Positions 25,890 through 35,344 of a stretch of 64,000 nucleotides of DNA are shown here, piece after piece. Both the position numbers and the translations under genes were made by a program. The notes beneath the pieces were generated by a model. That model saw only the letters and a list, made by a program, of their open reading frames with translations. It had not been told where the DNA came from and did not search any database. The DNA is from Prolixibacteraceae bacterium (GTDB lineage: Bacteria > Bacteroidota > Bacteroidia > Bacteroidales > Prolixibacteraceae). How positions within the stretch are numbered: position 1 is the first letter of the stretch; each line of letters begins with the position of its first letter. The stretch covers positions 23,577 to 87,576 of the forward strand of contig JAFLKN010000045.1 of assembly GCA_019163175.1 (NCBI GenBank), in the 5' to 3' direction.

Positions 25890-26468
25890 ATGCTTATACG
25901 TAAATTTTACAATGCAATTTACATTTTAGAAAAATACTATTACAAATACAACTATATTTTTATTTGGCTATGGGACATCGAGGTTGGTAATTCTATCAAC
26001 TTTTACGGGAAACTGCAAATAAACAAATGTAGATTATCTCATATATCTATCGGAAATGATTGCACTTTTCGAAGTAAAAAAACGTCAAACTGGATTGGAA
26101 TTAATAGACCTTGTATGATCTCAACACACTCTCCAGATGCCAAAATAAAGATTGGAAATAATTGCGGTTTTAGTGGAACAGTTATCGGATGCTTTAAAGG
26201 CGTATATATAGCAGACAACGTTAGATGTGGTGCAAATACACTAATTACTGATTCGGATTGGCATTTAGAAGATCCACGGTCCAGTATTCCTAAAGAAGTA
26301 TATATTGAAGAGAATGTTTGGTTGGGGGTTAATTCCGTTATTTTAAAAGGCGTCAAAATCGGAAAAAATGCTTTAATTGGAGCAAATAGTGTTGTTGTTT
26401 CTGATATTCCAGCAAATGTTATTGCTGCAGGGAATCCTTGTAAAGTAATTAGAAACATTGATTTTTAA
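25890..26468 (+). CDS. Hexapeptide-repeat acyltransferase (WbbJ/WcaF-like)
   Basis: This 192-residue protein is built mainly of left-handed beta-helix hexapeptide repeats (from about residue 35, with many [IV]G-x4 turns). It ends IPANVIAAGNPCKVIRNI, the classic C-terminus of sugar O-acetyltransferases. It would acetylate (or similarly acylate) a sugar of the repeat unit using acetyl-CoA. The N-terminal 30 residues are hydrophobic and aromatic and may contact the membrane. It is the first gene after the internal terminator. Confidence 0.85.
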   Translation: MLIRKFYNAIYILEKYYYKYNYIFIWLWDIEVGNSINFYGKLQINKCRLSHISIGNDCTFRSKKTSNWIGINRPCMISTHSPDAKIKIGNNCGFSGTVIGCFKGVYIADNVRCGANTLITDSDWHLEDPRSSIPKEVYIEENVWLGVNSVILKGVKIGKNALIGANSVVVSDIPANVIAAGNPCKVIRNIDF

Positions 26469-26477
26469 ATCAATTTT

Positions 26478-27632
26478 ATGAGAATATTATTTTGTGGTTT
26501 ATCTGGGTTCCCTGATAAATCATCTGCCCCCAAAAATAGATATATGGCAATTGCGCAGGCGATGGCAATGAATAATGAGATAATTTTCCTCAATAGAATT
26601 CCAATTTTACAGAAACAATTTGAATATCAATCCATCAAGATTACTGATTTAATTATTATTGAAGTTTGCAGAATTAAATATAGACCATCAAATTTTCTTT
26701 TTAGAAATCTGTTAAAACTAAGTTCATTTTTAAGTGAATTTTTAGTTATTTATAGATTAAATATGAGGAAAAAAATCGATTGGGTAAATGTTTATACCCA
26801 ATATTTTGGAGTATTATTTTTCTACTATTTATTATCTAAAGTTTTTAATTTTAAAATTATCCTTCATTATGTAGAATATCGTTCAAAAATAAGAAGCCGA
26901 AATATTTTATATCAAGTCAATGATTATCTTTTTGATCGGTATTCCTTTTACCTGAGTGATTCAGTAATTCCGATAAGCACCTTTTTAAATAACCACATTT
27001 TGAGATTTAAGCCAAATGCAAAAACGTATATACTTCCCCCTATTTGTGATTTTGATTATTTTGATTCAATACAAGCTGAATTAACACAAAATAAATACTT
27101 TTTATTTTGTGGATCGGCAAGTTATGATGAAATTTTATTGTTTATAATAAAATCCTATTTAAGAATTGTGGATAGAAACAATTTCAATTTATATCTTGTT
27201 TTAAGCGGTAAAATTACCAATTCAATAGTTATTAAATTAATTGAGGCCAATAAAGATGAAATCAATATTTTTTCAGGACTTACTTACGATAAACTAATTT
27301 CTAAATACAAAGGGGCTGAAGCACTGTTAATCCCTGTTAGAAATACATTTCAAGATTGTGCGAGATTTCCTCAAAAAATTTGCGAATACATGGCCTCTAG
27401 AAGACCAATTATTACAACCAATTTCGGTGAGATTCCATATTACTTCGTTGATAAGAAAAATGCTATTGTTGCATCCGAATTTAATACAACAAGTTATTCA
27501 GAAAAGCTAAATTGGGCGATAAATAATCCTAAATGTCTCAATGATATATCAAACAATTCCTATTATCTGGGATTGAAGTTATTTGACATAAAAAGCCACA
27601 GGACTCAATTAGAAAAATTTCTAAAAATATGA
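26478..27632 (+). CDS. Glycosyltransferase (GT-B fold)
   Basis: This 384-residue protein opens with the strand MRILFCGLSGFP, as in GT-B enzymes. The C-terminal half contains PQKICEYMASRRPIITT, similar to the donor-site helix of GT4-type transferases. The donor sugar cannot be assigned. Its TGA overlaps the ATG of the next gene (ATGA at 27629-27632). Confidence 0.75.
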   Translation: MRILFCGLSGFPDKSSAPKNRYMAIAQAMAMNNEIIFLNRIPILQKQFEYQSIKITDLIIIEVCRIKYRPSNFLFRNLLKLSSFLSEFLVIYRLNMRKKIDWVNVYTQYFGVLFFYYLLSKVFNFKIILHYVEYRSKIRSRNILYQVNDYLFDRYSFYLSDSVIPISTFLNNHILRFKPNAKTYILPPICDFDYFDSIQAELTQNKYFLFCGSASYDEILLFIIKSYLRIVDRNNFNLYLVLSGKITNSIVIKLIEANKDEINIFSGLTYDKLISKYKGAEALLIPVRNTFQDCARFPQKICEYMASRRPIITTNFGEIPYYFVDKKNAIVASEFNTTSYSEKLNWAINNPKCLNDISNNSYYLGLKLFDIKSHRTQLEKFLKI

Positions 27633-28156
27633 TAAAAAAAATTTCATTTATAATTGAACTATATTTGGCTGATTGTTACAAGAAAGCAAAAGTATATCAA
27701 AAATATCTTGGGGTGAAATTTGGTAAAGATGTTAGAATAACCGGGAAGATAAATTTTGGATCAGAGCCATTTTTAATTTCAGTAGGAAATCATGTAACGC
27801 TAGCACATAACGTAACTTTCCACACTCATGACGGTGGAATATGGATTTTTAGAGAAGAATTTCCACAAATAAATATTTATGGTCCAATTAATATTGGAAA
27901 TAACGTGTTTATTGGCAGCAATGTAATTATTCTGCCAAATGTTAAAATAGGAGATAATGTAGTAATTGGAGCTGGAAGTGTAGTTACCAAGTCTTTAGAA
28001 TCCAATTGCATTTATGCCGGAAATCCTGCTAAAATGATAAAAACAGTTGCTCAATATAAAGAAAAGGCTATCCAAAACGCAATTCATGTTGATAGTTCTA
28101 ATATGCAATTTGCATCTATAATTATAAAAGAAGAATTAAAAAAGTTTTCCAATTAG
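27629..28156 (+). CDS. Hexapeptide-repeat acyltransferase (serine acetyltransferase-like fold)
   Basis: This 175-residue left-handed beta-helix protein has repeats from about residue 35. A catalytic-type histidine lies in VTFHTHDGG, and the ending is SNCIYAGNPAKMIK. The general family is the LbH maltose/serine O-acetyltransferase group found in capsule loci. It is not closely similar to the upstream acyltransferase, so two different acylations are likely. It overlaps the upstream gene by 4 bases, so expression is coupled. Confidence 0.85.
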   Translation: MIKKISFIIELYLADCYKKAKVYQKYLGVKFGKDVRITGKINFGSEPFLISVGNHVTLAHNVTFHTHDGGIWIFREEFPQINIYGPINIGNNVFIGSNVIILPNVKIGDNVVIGAGSVVTKSLESNCIYAGNPAKMIKTVAQYKEKAIQNAIHVDSSNMQFASIIIKEELKKFSN

Positions 28157-28161
28157 AACAA

Positions 28162-29295
28162 GTGAAAATACAATCTCATAAAATGAATGACGTGAAACAA
28201 AAATCTGTTTGCCTTCTAATTAATACATTAGATTCTGGCGGAGCAGAGAAGGTCTGTACTACAATTGGCAATGAACTTGCAAATAAAGGCTATAAGGTTG
28301 ATCTTTGGGTCAGAAAAAGTGAAGAGACAACTCTTTCAAAAATTTTAGATAAAAGGATCAACGTTTCATATATGAATCGCGATCGAGTAAGGAAAAGCAT
28401 TATTCCACTAATAAAACTGATAAAATCAAGAAAGCCAGAAATTATTTTAGTTTTTGATATTGAATTTCTAATTTTCATACACCTATTGAGGAGTATTTTA
28501 AATTTTAATTTTAAAATTGTTGCGCGTAGTATAAATACACTTTCCATTGCTTACAAAGATCAAAAAGGATTTTGGAAAAAATTGATTTGGATACCATTAG
28601 CCAAGTACTTTCTGAATCGAACAGATACAATAATTGCACAATCTTCTGGAATGAAAAATGATTTGATAAACTACTTTAATATACCTCAATCAAAAATTAA
28701 ACTAATACATAATCCTGCAATTAATCTAGATTTAAACGACAATAGTAAACAATTGATAAATAAAGATAGACTCGAGTTTGTATTTATTGGTCGATTATTT
28801 CCACCAAAAGGAATATTTTATTTGATTGAAGCTTTTAATATTGCGTTAAAAATAGAACCTAAAATACATCTAACGATTGTTGGTGAAGGACCTGAAAAAA
28901 CAAAATTAATTGAAGAGGTTAAAAGACTTAAAATTGAAGATTCGATTAGTTTTGCTGGATTTCAATCAAATCCTAAATTGTACTACCAAAAATCCATTGC
29001 AACAGTTTTAACATCCATTTATGAGGGATTTCCAAATGTTTTAGTAGAATCCATTGCCGAAGGTACACCTGTCATTTCATTTAATTGCCCAAGTGGTCCA
29101 ATAGACATTATTGAACCAGAGGTAAATGGTATACTTGTGGAATATTTAAACATACAACGTTTCGCGGATGCAATTATTGATATTGCTACCGCAAAAATAA
29201 AGTTTGACTATTTCAAGGTAAAAGAATCAGCAAAAAAATTTGATCTTGATCAAATTGTAAAACAATATGAAGATATTCTATTTTTCCAAAAATAA
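28162..29295 (+). CDS. Glycosyltransferase family 4 protein
   Basis: This protein has 377 residues from a GTG at 28162. An ATG at 28183 gives 370 and is also possible. The GT4 layout is clear: NTLDSGGAEKV acceptor loop near the N-terminus, FIGRLFPPKG at the start of the second domain, and the donor-binding E-x7-E in YEGFPNVLVES. N-terminal and C-terminal domains are of normal length. The linkage made is unknown. Confidence 0.85.
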   Translation: MKIQSHKMNDVKQKSVCLLINTLDSGGAEKVCTTIGNELANKGYKVDLWVRKSEETTLSKILDKRINVSYMNRDRVRKSIIPLIKLIKSRKPEIILVFDIEFLIFIHLLRSILNFNFKIVARSINTLSIAYKDQKGFWKKLIWIPLAKYFLNRTDTIIAQSSGMKNDLINYFNIPQSKIKLIHNPAINLDLNDNSKQLINKDRLEFVFIGRLFPPKGIFYLIEAFNIALKIEPKIHLTIVGEGPEKTKLIEEVKRLKIEDSISFAGFQSNPKLYYQKSIATVLTSIYEGFPNVLVESIAEGTPVISFNCPSGPIDIIEPEVNGILVEYLNIQRFADAIIDIATAKIKFDYFKVKESAKKFDLDQIVKQYEDILFFQK

Positions 29296-29366
29296 ATCTA
29301 CGAGAAATTTAAATATTCATTTTAGAGTTATCGAGAAATGATTAAAACCAGTTTATTCAACTATTT

Positions 29367-30419
29367 ATGCGGAAAAGAGTCTTAATAATAGCAACAAGCA
29401 TTAAAACAAAGGGAGGAATCACTTCTGTTATAAAAGCATATAAACAAACCAGTTTATGGATAGATTGGAATTGTTATTGGTTGGCTACTCATATTGATAA
29501 AAATAAATTTGTAAAAATTTTATTTTTTCTATTTTCTCTTATTAAATTCTGCTTTTTGTTACCATTCTATTCAATTATTCATATACATTTTAGTGAACCC
29601 GCTTCAGCAGCAAGAAAATTAATTTTTGTCTATATTTCTAAAATTTTTGGAAAAAAAATTATAACTCATTTCCATTCCTTTAGTATTGAAACAACAATTA
29701 ATAGTAAATATCAAAAACTTTATTATGCAATCTTTTTTTCTTCTGATCAAATTGTTGTATTATCTGACCAGTGGAAAAAATGGATTAAAAATAAATGGCC
29801 TAATATTGAGCAACGAATTAGAGTAATATATAATCCATGCCCTTTATCAGAAATTAAAGAAAGTTTTAACAAAAAAACGAAAACAATTATTTATGCTGGG
29901 ATACTTAATCAAAGAAAGGGATATTCTGATTTAATCAAAGCTTTTGCATTAATAGCCAAATCAAAAAGAGATTGGAAAATTATTTTTGCAGGTAATGGTG
30001 AAATAGAAAAAGCAAAACTACTGGCGAATGACTATCAAATTGAGGATCAAGTAATTTTTATGGGTTGGATAATTGGTGAACAAAAGGATAAACTATTTCG
30101 AGATGCATCCATTTTTTGTTTACCTAGTTATGCAGAAGGATTTCCAATGGCTGTGCTGGATGCATTTTCATACGGATTACCTGTAATTACAACTCCAGTT
30201 GGTGGATTACCAGATATACTCAGTGATAAAAAAAATGCTCTATTAGTAAACCCTGGTGATATCTCTGCATTGTCTGATGCCCTTGAATTAATGATAGATG
30301 ATGAGACGTTAAGGAATCAAATTTCCTGTGAATCCAAACGTTTAAGTCAAACAATTTTTAGCTTAGTAAATATTTCAGACCAACTGGACAACCTTTATTA
30401 TGAGTTATCTCATTCCTAA
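29367..30419 (+). CDS. Glycosyltransferase family 4 protein
   Basis: This 350-residue GT-B enzyme begins with IATSIKTKGGITSVIKAY, the glycine-rich acceptor loop. The second domain has AGILNQRKGYSDLIKAF. The donor-site helix is AEGFPMAVLDAF, where the usual second glutamate of E-x7-E is an aspartate. GGLPDI and a C-terminal helix complete the fold. It is followed by 160 AT-rich bases before the WecG-like gene. Confidence 0.85.
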   Translation: MRKRVLIIATSIKTKGGITSVIKAYKQTSLWIDWNCYWLATHIDKNKFVKILFFLFSLIKFCFLLPFYSIIHIHFSEPASAARKLIFVYISKIFGKKIITHFHSFSIETTINSKYQKLYYAIFFSSDQIVVLSDQWKKWIKNKWPNIEQRIRVIYNPCPLSEIKESFNKKTKTIIYAGILNQRKGYSDLIKAFALIAKSKRDWKIIFAGNGEIEKAKLLANDYQIEDQVIFMGWIIGEQKDKLFRDASIFCLPSYAEGFPMAVLDAFSYGLPVITTPVGGLPDILSDKKNALLVNPGDISALSDALELMIDDETLRNQISCESKRLSQTIFSLVNISDQLDNLYYELSHS

Positions 30420-30579
30420 TTATTTATAGAGTTGAAACTGGAAAGAATAAAATAGTACAGAATTATTATATTTATCTTATAAAGTTTTAATATTGACTTG
30501 CAAAGTATTAACTTAAACAGATTAATAATGTATTTTTCAAAATTTAAAATCTATTTTTTACAATTCATAATTAAAATAA

Positions 30580-31332
30580 ATGCAAATGATGAAATTTATA
30601 AATACTATCGGTTTTAATATTTTTTCAGATGAATTATCAAAAATATCTCTTGAAAATAAAAAATGTATAATAATTAATACGATGAGCCCAAATTCTTATG
30701 GGATTTCTACTAAAGATAACAATTTTAGAAATGCATTATTGGATAGTGATTATTTAGTTCTCGATGGCGTCTATTTTGCATTGGCTTCAATATTCTTATC
30801 AGGTAAGAATATAAAAAAAAATCAAGGCCCTGAAGTATTTTATCATTTTATGAATCGAGTAAATTTAAAAAAAGGTAAAGTTTTTTTTTTAGGTTCTAGC
30901 AAAGAAACATTGAATAAAATAAAATTTAAGGCTAAAGTCGATTACCCTAACATTATAGTTGAAACTTATTCCCCACCTTATAAAAACATATTCTCAGATG
31001 AAGATAACCATCAAATGATAGAAGCAATTAATACCTTTTCTCCCGATTTACTCCTAGTCGGAATGACATGTCCCAAACAGGAAAAATGGGCTTACTACAA
31101 CAGAAAAAATTTAAATTCCACATTGATATGTTGTGTTGGCGCCGTTTTTGATTGGTATGCTGGTAATAGCAAGCCAATTGCTCCCATTTGGTGGAAATTA
31201 CGGTTAGCATGGCTAGTCCGTACTATCCAACGACCAGAAATTATCAAAAGATACCCTAATATAGGAATATTTTTAGGACATTTATTATTAGCCTTTCTAG
31301 GCTTAAAAAAGTATAAATATGACAAAATCTAA
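30580..31332 (+). CDS. WecG/TagA/CpsF family glycosyltransferase (GT26)
   Basis: This 250-residue protein carries GT26 marks: INTMSPNSYGIS, the LVLDGV motif, FFLGSSKETL, PDLLLVGMTCPKQEKW and the C-terminal RPEIIKRYP. GT26 enzymes transfer ManNAc, ManNAcA or glucose onto Und-PP-linked acetamido sugars. Here that could be the second sugar of the repeat, placed on the product of the WbpL-like enzyme (34244-35230). The C-terminal part, with hydrophobic and basic residues, probably docks on the membrane. It overlaps the next gene by 14 bases. Confidence 0.9.
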   Translation: MQMMKFINTIGFNIFSDELSKISLENKKCIIINTMSPNSYGISTKDNNFRNALLDSDYLVLDGVYFALASIFLSGKNIKKNQGPEVFYHFMNRVNLKKGKVFFLGSSKETLNKIKFKAKVDYPNIIVETYSPPYKNIFSDEDNHQMIEAINTFSPDLLLVGMTCPKQEKWAYYNRKNLNSTLICCVGAVFDWYAGNSKPIAPIWWKLRLAWLVRTIQRPEIIKRYPNIGIFLGHLLLAFLGLKKYKYDKI

Positions 31333-32362
31333 AATCAATCTTGGAATAATCGGTATTGGACGAATGGGGATAACTCATTTTTCGATTATCAATAGTCATC
31401 CAGATGTAAACATAAAAGCAGTAGTTGATACTTCAGGACTTATCCTGTCGTTGTTTGACAAGTACATAAAGGGAGTAAATACATATAAAGATTATACCGA
31501 TCTTTTTAAATCTGAAACACTCGACGCTGTCATTATTTGCACTCCTCCCACGCTACACTATCCCATTGCAATAGAAGCTGCAAAGAAAAACATTCATGTT
31601 TTTTCGGAAAAGCCTTTTACTACAAAAAAGATACTTGGAAAGGAACTTGCTGAATTGTTTGAACAAAAAGGTCTGGTAAATCAAGTTGGCTATGTAAATC
31701 GGTTCAATGATGTTTTTGCCAAAGTCAAGGAATATCTCGAATTGGGAATTATCGGAAACGTGATACGCTTTAAATCGGAAATGTTTAGCCGAACCATAAC
31801 CAAGGCAGAAGAAGGAAATACATGGCGCGACTCGCATGAAAATGGTGGCGGTGCATTGTTTGAAGTTGCCTCACATGCAATAGACCTGATCATTTTTCTG
31901 GTTGGAAAACCCGACAAAATAACCGGATCGAGCCTATCCAAAGTCTATTCAAAAAATGTAGAAGACACCGTTTTTGCCACCATGCTTTATAAGAGCGGAA
32001 TTTCTGGCACACTAAATGTAAACTGGAGCGACGAAAGTTATCGTAAGCCCACCAATAAAATTGAGATATTTGGGACTGAAGGTAAGATATTAGCCGACCA
32101 GCATGGAATTAAGATCTACATGAAAAATGCGAATTCAGAACACAATTTGAAAGAAGGTTGGAATAGCATTTATATTACTGATGTATTTAAACCGGTTCCA
32201 TTCTATGTTAGAGGCAATGAATTCACCAGTGAATTGTATCACTTTATTGATTGCATTAACGATCGAAAAATAAAAAACAGATGCAGTTTTGGCGATGCAA
32301 CCGGAACACTGGAAGCCATTGAAGCAATTTTAAACGATTACGAACAGAACGGAAAATTTTAA
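31319..32362 (+). CDS. Gfo/Idh/MocA family oxidoreductase
   Basis: This 347-residue protein has an N-terminal NAD(P)-binding motif (GIIGIGRMGITH), the EKPF motif of the active-site region, and a C-terminal alpha/beta domain with the NGGGALFEVASHAIDL segment. It probably oxidises or reduces a nucleotide sugar or a sugar at C3, as in QdtA- or WlbA-type pathways. The substrate is not deducible. Base composition becomes less AT-rich from this gene onward. It forms a tight pair with the next gene (2-base gap). Confidence 0.85.
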   Translation: MTKSKINLGIIGIGRMGITHFSIINSHPDVNIKAVVDTSGLILSLFDKYIKGVNTYKDYTDLFKSETLDAVIICTPPTLHYPIAIEAAKKNIHVFSEKPFTTKKILGKELAELFEQKGLVNQVGYVNRFNDVFAKVKEYLELGIIGNVIRFKSEMFSRTITKAEEGNTWRDSHENGGGALFEVASHAIDLIIFLVGKPDKITGSSLSKVYSKNVEDTVFATMLYKSGISGTLNVNWSDESYRKPTNKIEIFGTEGKILADQHGIKIYMKNANSEHNLKEGWNSIYITDVFKPVPFYVRGNEFTSELYHFIDCINDRKIKNRCSFGDATGTLEAIEAILNDYEQNGKF

Positions 32363-32364
32363 CT

Positions 32365-33243
32365 ATGGAACCTATTGATAAAATTGTTTTTGGAGACAAT
32401 CAGTTTTTTGGCATCAATCACATGTCACAAGAAAAAGCTCAACAATTGTCCGAAAAATTTCATGATCTGTCAAGCATTATAAATGTTTACGAGATGGCAT
32501 TCGATTCCGGAATCAGGGCAATCATGCTGAATAGCAACGACAGAGCAAAAAGTATTTGCGAACATTTTAAAGATAACAAATCTAAATATCCTGAATTAAG
32601 TTGGTATCCGTCAATTCCCTATCCACACAAATATGCCAATCTGATCAGTGAAAAAGGAATTATCCCCACAATAAACGAAATCCTCTTTAAAGATAACTCG
32701 GCAATGGGTTTGCTTGGAATGATTGCAACCGGAAGTGCTGCTGTTTTTGGGAAAGATGCAATTAAGATGATGAAGATGCTTATTGATGTTGAAATGAGGA
32801 TGTATAAAGGCTTAAATATAAAAGCTATTTTTCTTCAGAATATCATTACAGATTTATTGTTGGGCTATGATGTAAAAGAAATATTCGTAGAATATTGTCA
32901 CTACATTAAAATCAAATACAAAGTATTGCCAGGTTTAATCACACAGAATATGCCAAAGCTGCTGGAGAAACTTCAGGAATGGGAAATTGAAGAGGTTGTA
33001 ATCTGCAGTTCGTTCAATAAAATAGGGTATTTAATGTCGCCAAATATTGAAAGTTATACAAATGCTGCAACTAAAAATGATGCATCAAAATATCAGATTA
33101 TGGCAATGTCTACCTTAGCCTCAGGAGCAATAAGAGCAAAGGAAGCTTACGAATTTATTAATCAGCAAAATGTTCAATCGGTAGTTTTTGGAGCATCTTC
33201 AAAGAAACACATAGAAGAAACCATATCGTTGATCAAACTATAA
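32365..33243 (+). CDS. Unassigned TIM-barrel-like protein next to the Gfo/Idh gene
   Basis: I do not recognise this 292-residue protein by name. Alternating strands and helices, the start IVFGDNQFFGINH, and the end MSTLASGAI with VVFGASSKKHIEET suggest an aldo/keto-reductase-like or related TIM barrel. The AKR catalytic tetrad (D, Y, K, H) is not evident. No leader or membrane segment is present. The position 2 bases after the Gfo/Idh gene suggests the two act on the same sugar. An isomerase or aldolase role is possible but unproven. Confidence 0.5.
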   Translation: MEPIDKIVFGDNQFFGINHMSQEKAQQLSEKFHDLSSIINVYEMAFDSGIRAIMLNSNDRAKSICEHFKDNKSKYPELSWYPSIPYPHKYANLISEKGIIPTINEILFKDNSAMGLLGMIATGSAAVFGKDAIKMMKMLIDVEMRMYKGLNIKAIFLQNIITDLLLGYDVKEIFVEYCHYIKIKYKVLPGLITQNMPKLLEKLQEWEIEEVVICSSFNKIGYLMSPNIESYTNAATKNDASKYQIMAMSTLASGAIRAKEAYEFINQQNVQSVVFGASSKKHIEETISLIKL

Positions 33244-33270
33244 GTTTCGGGTTCTGAAATTCCTAAATAT

Positions 33271-34227
33271 ATGAATACAATTCTGGTGAGTGGGGCTTAT
33301 GGATTTGTGGGATCGAACCTTTCAAAATACCTTGGAGCAAAGAAGGAATACAACCTTTTTGCTTTAGATATTCAAAAAAAGGAATTGACTAATTATAATG
33401 AGCAGTTTGTATGGCAGGATTTGCCACAAATGGATTTCAATAGAATAGACACCATTATTCATCTTGCTGGAAAGGCTCACGACACCAAAAATACGAGTAA
33501 GGCAGAGGAATATTTCGAAATAAACGTTGGCTTAACCAAATTAATTTTCGACAAATTTTTAGAATCAAAAGCTAAAATATTCATCTATTTTAGTTCGGTA
33601 AAAGCAGTAACAGACTCTGTCAAAAATAATATGCTTACTGAAGATGATATTCCAAATCCGCAAACACCTTATGGAAAATCGAAGCTGGAAGCTGAAAAGT
33701 ATATTTTGAGTCAGGAATTACCGGAAGGAAAGAAAATTTACATTTTAAGGCCAGCGATGATTCACGGGCCTGGGAATAAAGGCAATTTGAACTTACTATA
33801 TAAGCTTGTTTCAAAAGGTATTCCCTACCCTCTCGGTGCATTTATAAATCAACGTTCTTTCACCTCAATCGATAATTTGAATTTTATCATTGAACAACTC
33901 ATGCAAAGGAACATTCAATCCGGAATTTATCAGATAGCCGACAGTGAACCTTTATCGACAAATCAATTAATTGAACTTATAGCTTTGTCAATTGGTAAAG
34001 ATCCAAAAATTTGGAAACTACCGATTGGATTAGTAAAAGTCGTCGCCAGTTTAGGCGACATTTTACCAATACCTTTAAACTCTGAGAAACTAAAAAAGCT
34101 GACCGAGAACTATGTGGTTTCAAATAAAAAAATAACAGACTCGCTTCAAGTTTCATTACCAGTTTCAGCAAAAGATGGGATGAAAATTACATTGAATAGG
34201 TTCAAAATACATAGTACTGATTTTTAA
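33271..34227 (+). CDS. WbpV-like NAD-dependent epimerase/reductase
   Basis: This 318-residue extended SDR has the G8-x2-G11-x2-G14 NAD motif, IHLAGKAHDT and catalytic Y134-x3-K138. The AGKAHD motif and the fixed partnership with a WbpL-type transferase point to the WbpV group. WbpV reduces or epimerises UDP-4-keto-6-deoxy-GlcNAc to UDP-QuiNAc or UDP-FucNAc-type sugars. With the next two genes it forms the known WbpV-WbpL-WbpM set. The exact product (QuiNAc or FucNAc) cannot be fixed from sequence. Confidence 0.75.
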   Translation: MNTILVSGAYGFVGSNLSKYLGAKKEYNLFALDIQKKELTNYNEQFVWQDLPQMDFNRIDTIIHLAGKAHDTKNTSKAEEYFEINVGLTKLIFDKFLESKAKIFIYFSSVKAVTDSVKNNMLTEDDIPNPQTPYGKSKLEAEKYILSQELPEGKKIYILRPAMIHGPGNKGNLNLLYKLVSKGIPYPLGAFINQRSFTSIDNLNFIIEQLMQRNIQSGIYQIADSEPLSTNQLIELIALSIGKDPKIWKLPIGLVKVVASLGDILPIPLNSEKLKKLTENYVVSNKKITDSLQVSLPVSAKDGMKITLNRFKIHSTDF

Positions 34228-34243
34228 AATTTAGTTTTCACTT

Positions 34244-35230
34244 ATGAACTATTTAATACTAAGTATTATTCTAACAATTATATTGAAAACATATATCAAT
34301 TTAGCAGATCGATTTAATATTATTGACAAACCAAATAATAGAAGTTCTCACAGCAAAAATACGATAAGAGGTGGTGGTATAATTTTCCCAATTGCCGCAT
34401 TAATTTGGTTTATTTGGTCTGGGTTTCACTATCCTATGTTTTTTGCAGGTTTAAGTTTAATAAGCTTGATTAGTTTTTGGGATGATATATCACCATTAAG
34501 TGCAAGAATCAGGCTTACAGTTCAGCTTACCGCTATATTTTTGATGTTCATGGAGTTGGGCATTGATCTATTACCATGGTGGGCTTGGCTGATTATTTTA
34601 ATTCTTGCTACTGGTATAATCAATGCATTTAACTTTATGGACGGTATAAATGGTATTACAGGTGGATATAGTCTTTCTGTTCTGTCCGGAATTTGGTTGG
34701 TCAATAATTATCAGCATCAATTTATAGAGAACGAGTTCATTTATTTAATTAGCATCTCGTTGGTAATTTTTGGATTTTTTAATTTTCGAAAAAAAGCGAT
34801 TTGTTTTGCCGGAGATGTTGGATCTGTTTCAATTGCATTTATACTAACTTTTATACTTGCGAAACTGATTTTACTAACAAGCAATCCGCTCTATATACTT
34901 TTTTTTAGCCTATATGGGGTTGACACAATTTCGACAATTATCTATAGATTATGGAAAAAAGAAAATATTTTCGAAGCACATCGCAAACATCTTTACCAAT
35001 TGGTGTCAAACGAACTTAAAATATCTCAATTACATGTAGCTTTTGTCTATTCTACCCTACAACTTCTGATTTGTGCAGTCACTTTTCTGATAATAAAAAA
35101 CGATAATTCAGGCTCAACAAATTGGTTATTTGGAATTTGTTCTTTAAGTTTGATCACAATCATATTTATTGGGTTAAGGTTTAATATCAATAAAAAGGTT
35201 GATAAACAAAAGAACCTTAATACTGTTTAA
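34244..35230 (+). CDS. WbpL/WecA-type Und-P sugar-phosphate transferase
   Basis: This 328-residue polytopic protein (about 10 hydrophobic segments) is in the MraY/WecA superfamily. Key motifs are RGGGIIFP near the N-terminus, the catalytic NAFNFMDGINGITGG and CFAGDVGSV. It starts the repeat unit by moving a UDP-HexNAc-phosphate (probably QuiNAc or FucNAc made by its neighbours) onto undecaprenyl phosphate in the inner membrane. There is no WcaJ/WbaP-type initiator in the window, so this is the only candidate for that step. Confidence 0.85.
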   Translation: MNYLILSIILTIILKTYINLADRFNIIDKPNNRSSHSKNTIRGGGIIFPIAALIWFIWSGFHYPMFFAGLSLISLISFWDDISPLSARIRLTVQLTAIFLMFMELGIDLLPWWAWLIILILATGIINAFNFMDGINGITGGYSLSVLSGIWLVNNYQHQFIENEFIYLISISLVIFGFFNFRKKAICFAGDVGSVSIAFILTFILAKLILLTSNPLYILFFSLYGVDTISTIIYRLWKKENIFEAHRKHLYQLVSNELKISQLHVAFVYSTLQLLICAVTFLIIKNDNSGSTNWLFGICSLSLITIIFIGLRFNINKKVDKQKNLNTV

Positions 35231-35344
35231 TTTAGAGCTGAAATATATAGATGGAGGTTGAATTTCAACTGATTGAAGAATGCCGCTAAATTTTTGTGTA
35301 GGAAACAACTATTAGTGCGGAAAATAAAAATAAAAAACGGATCT

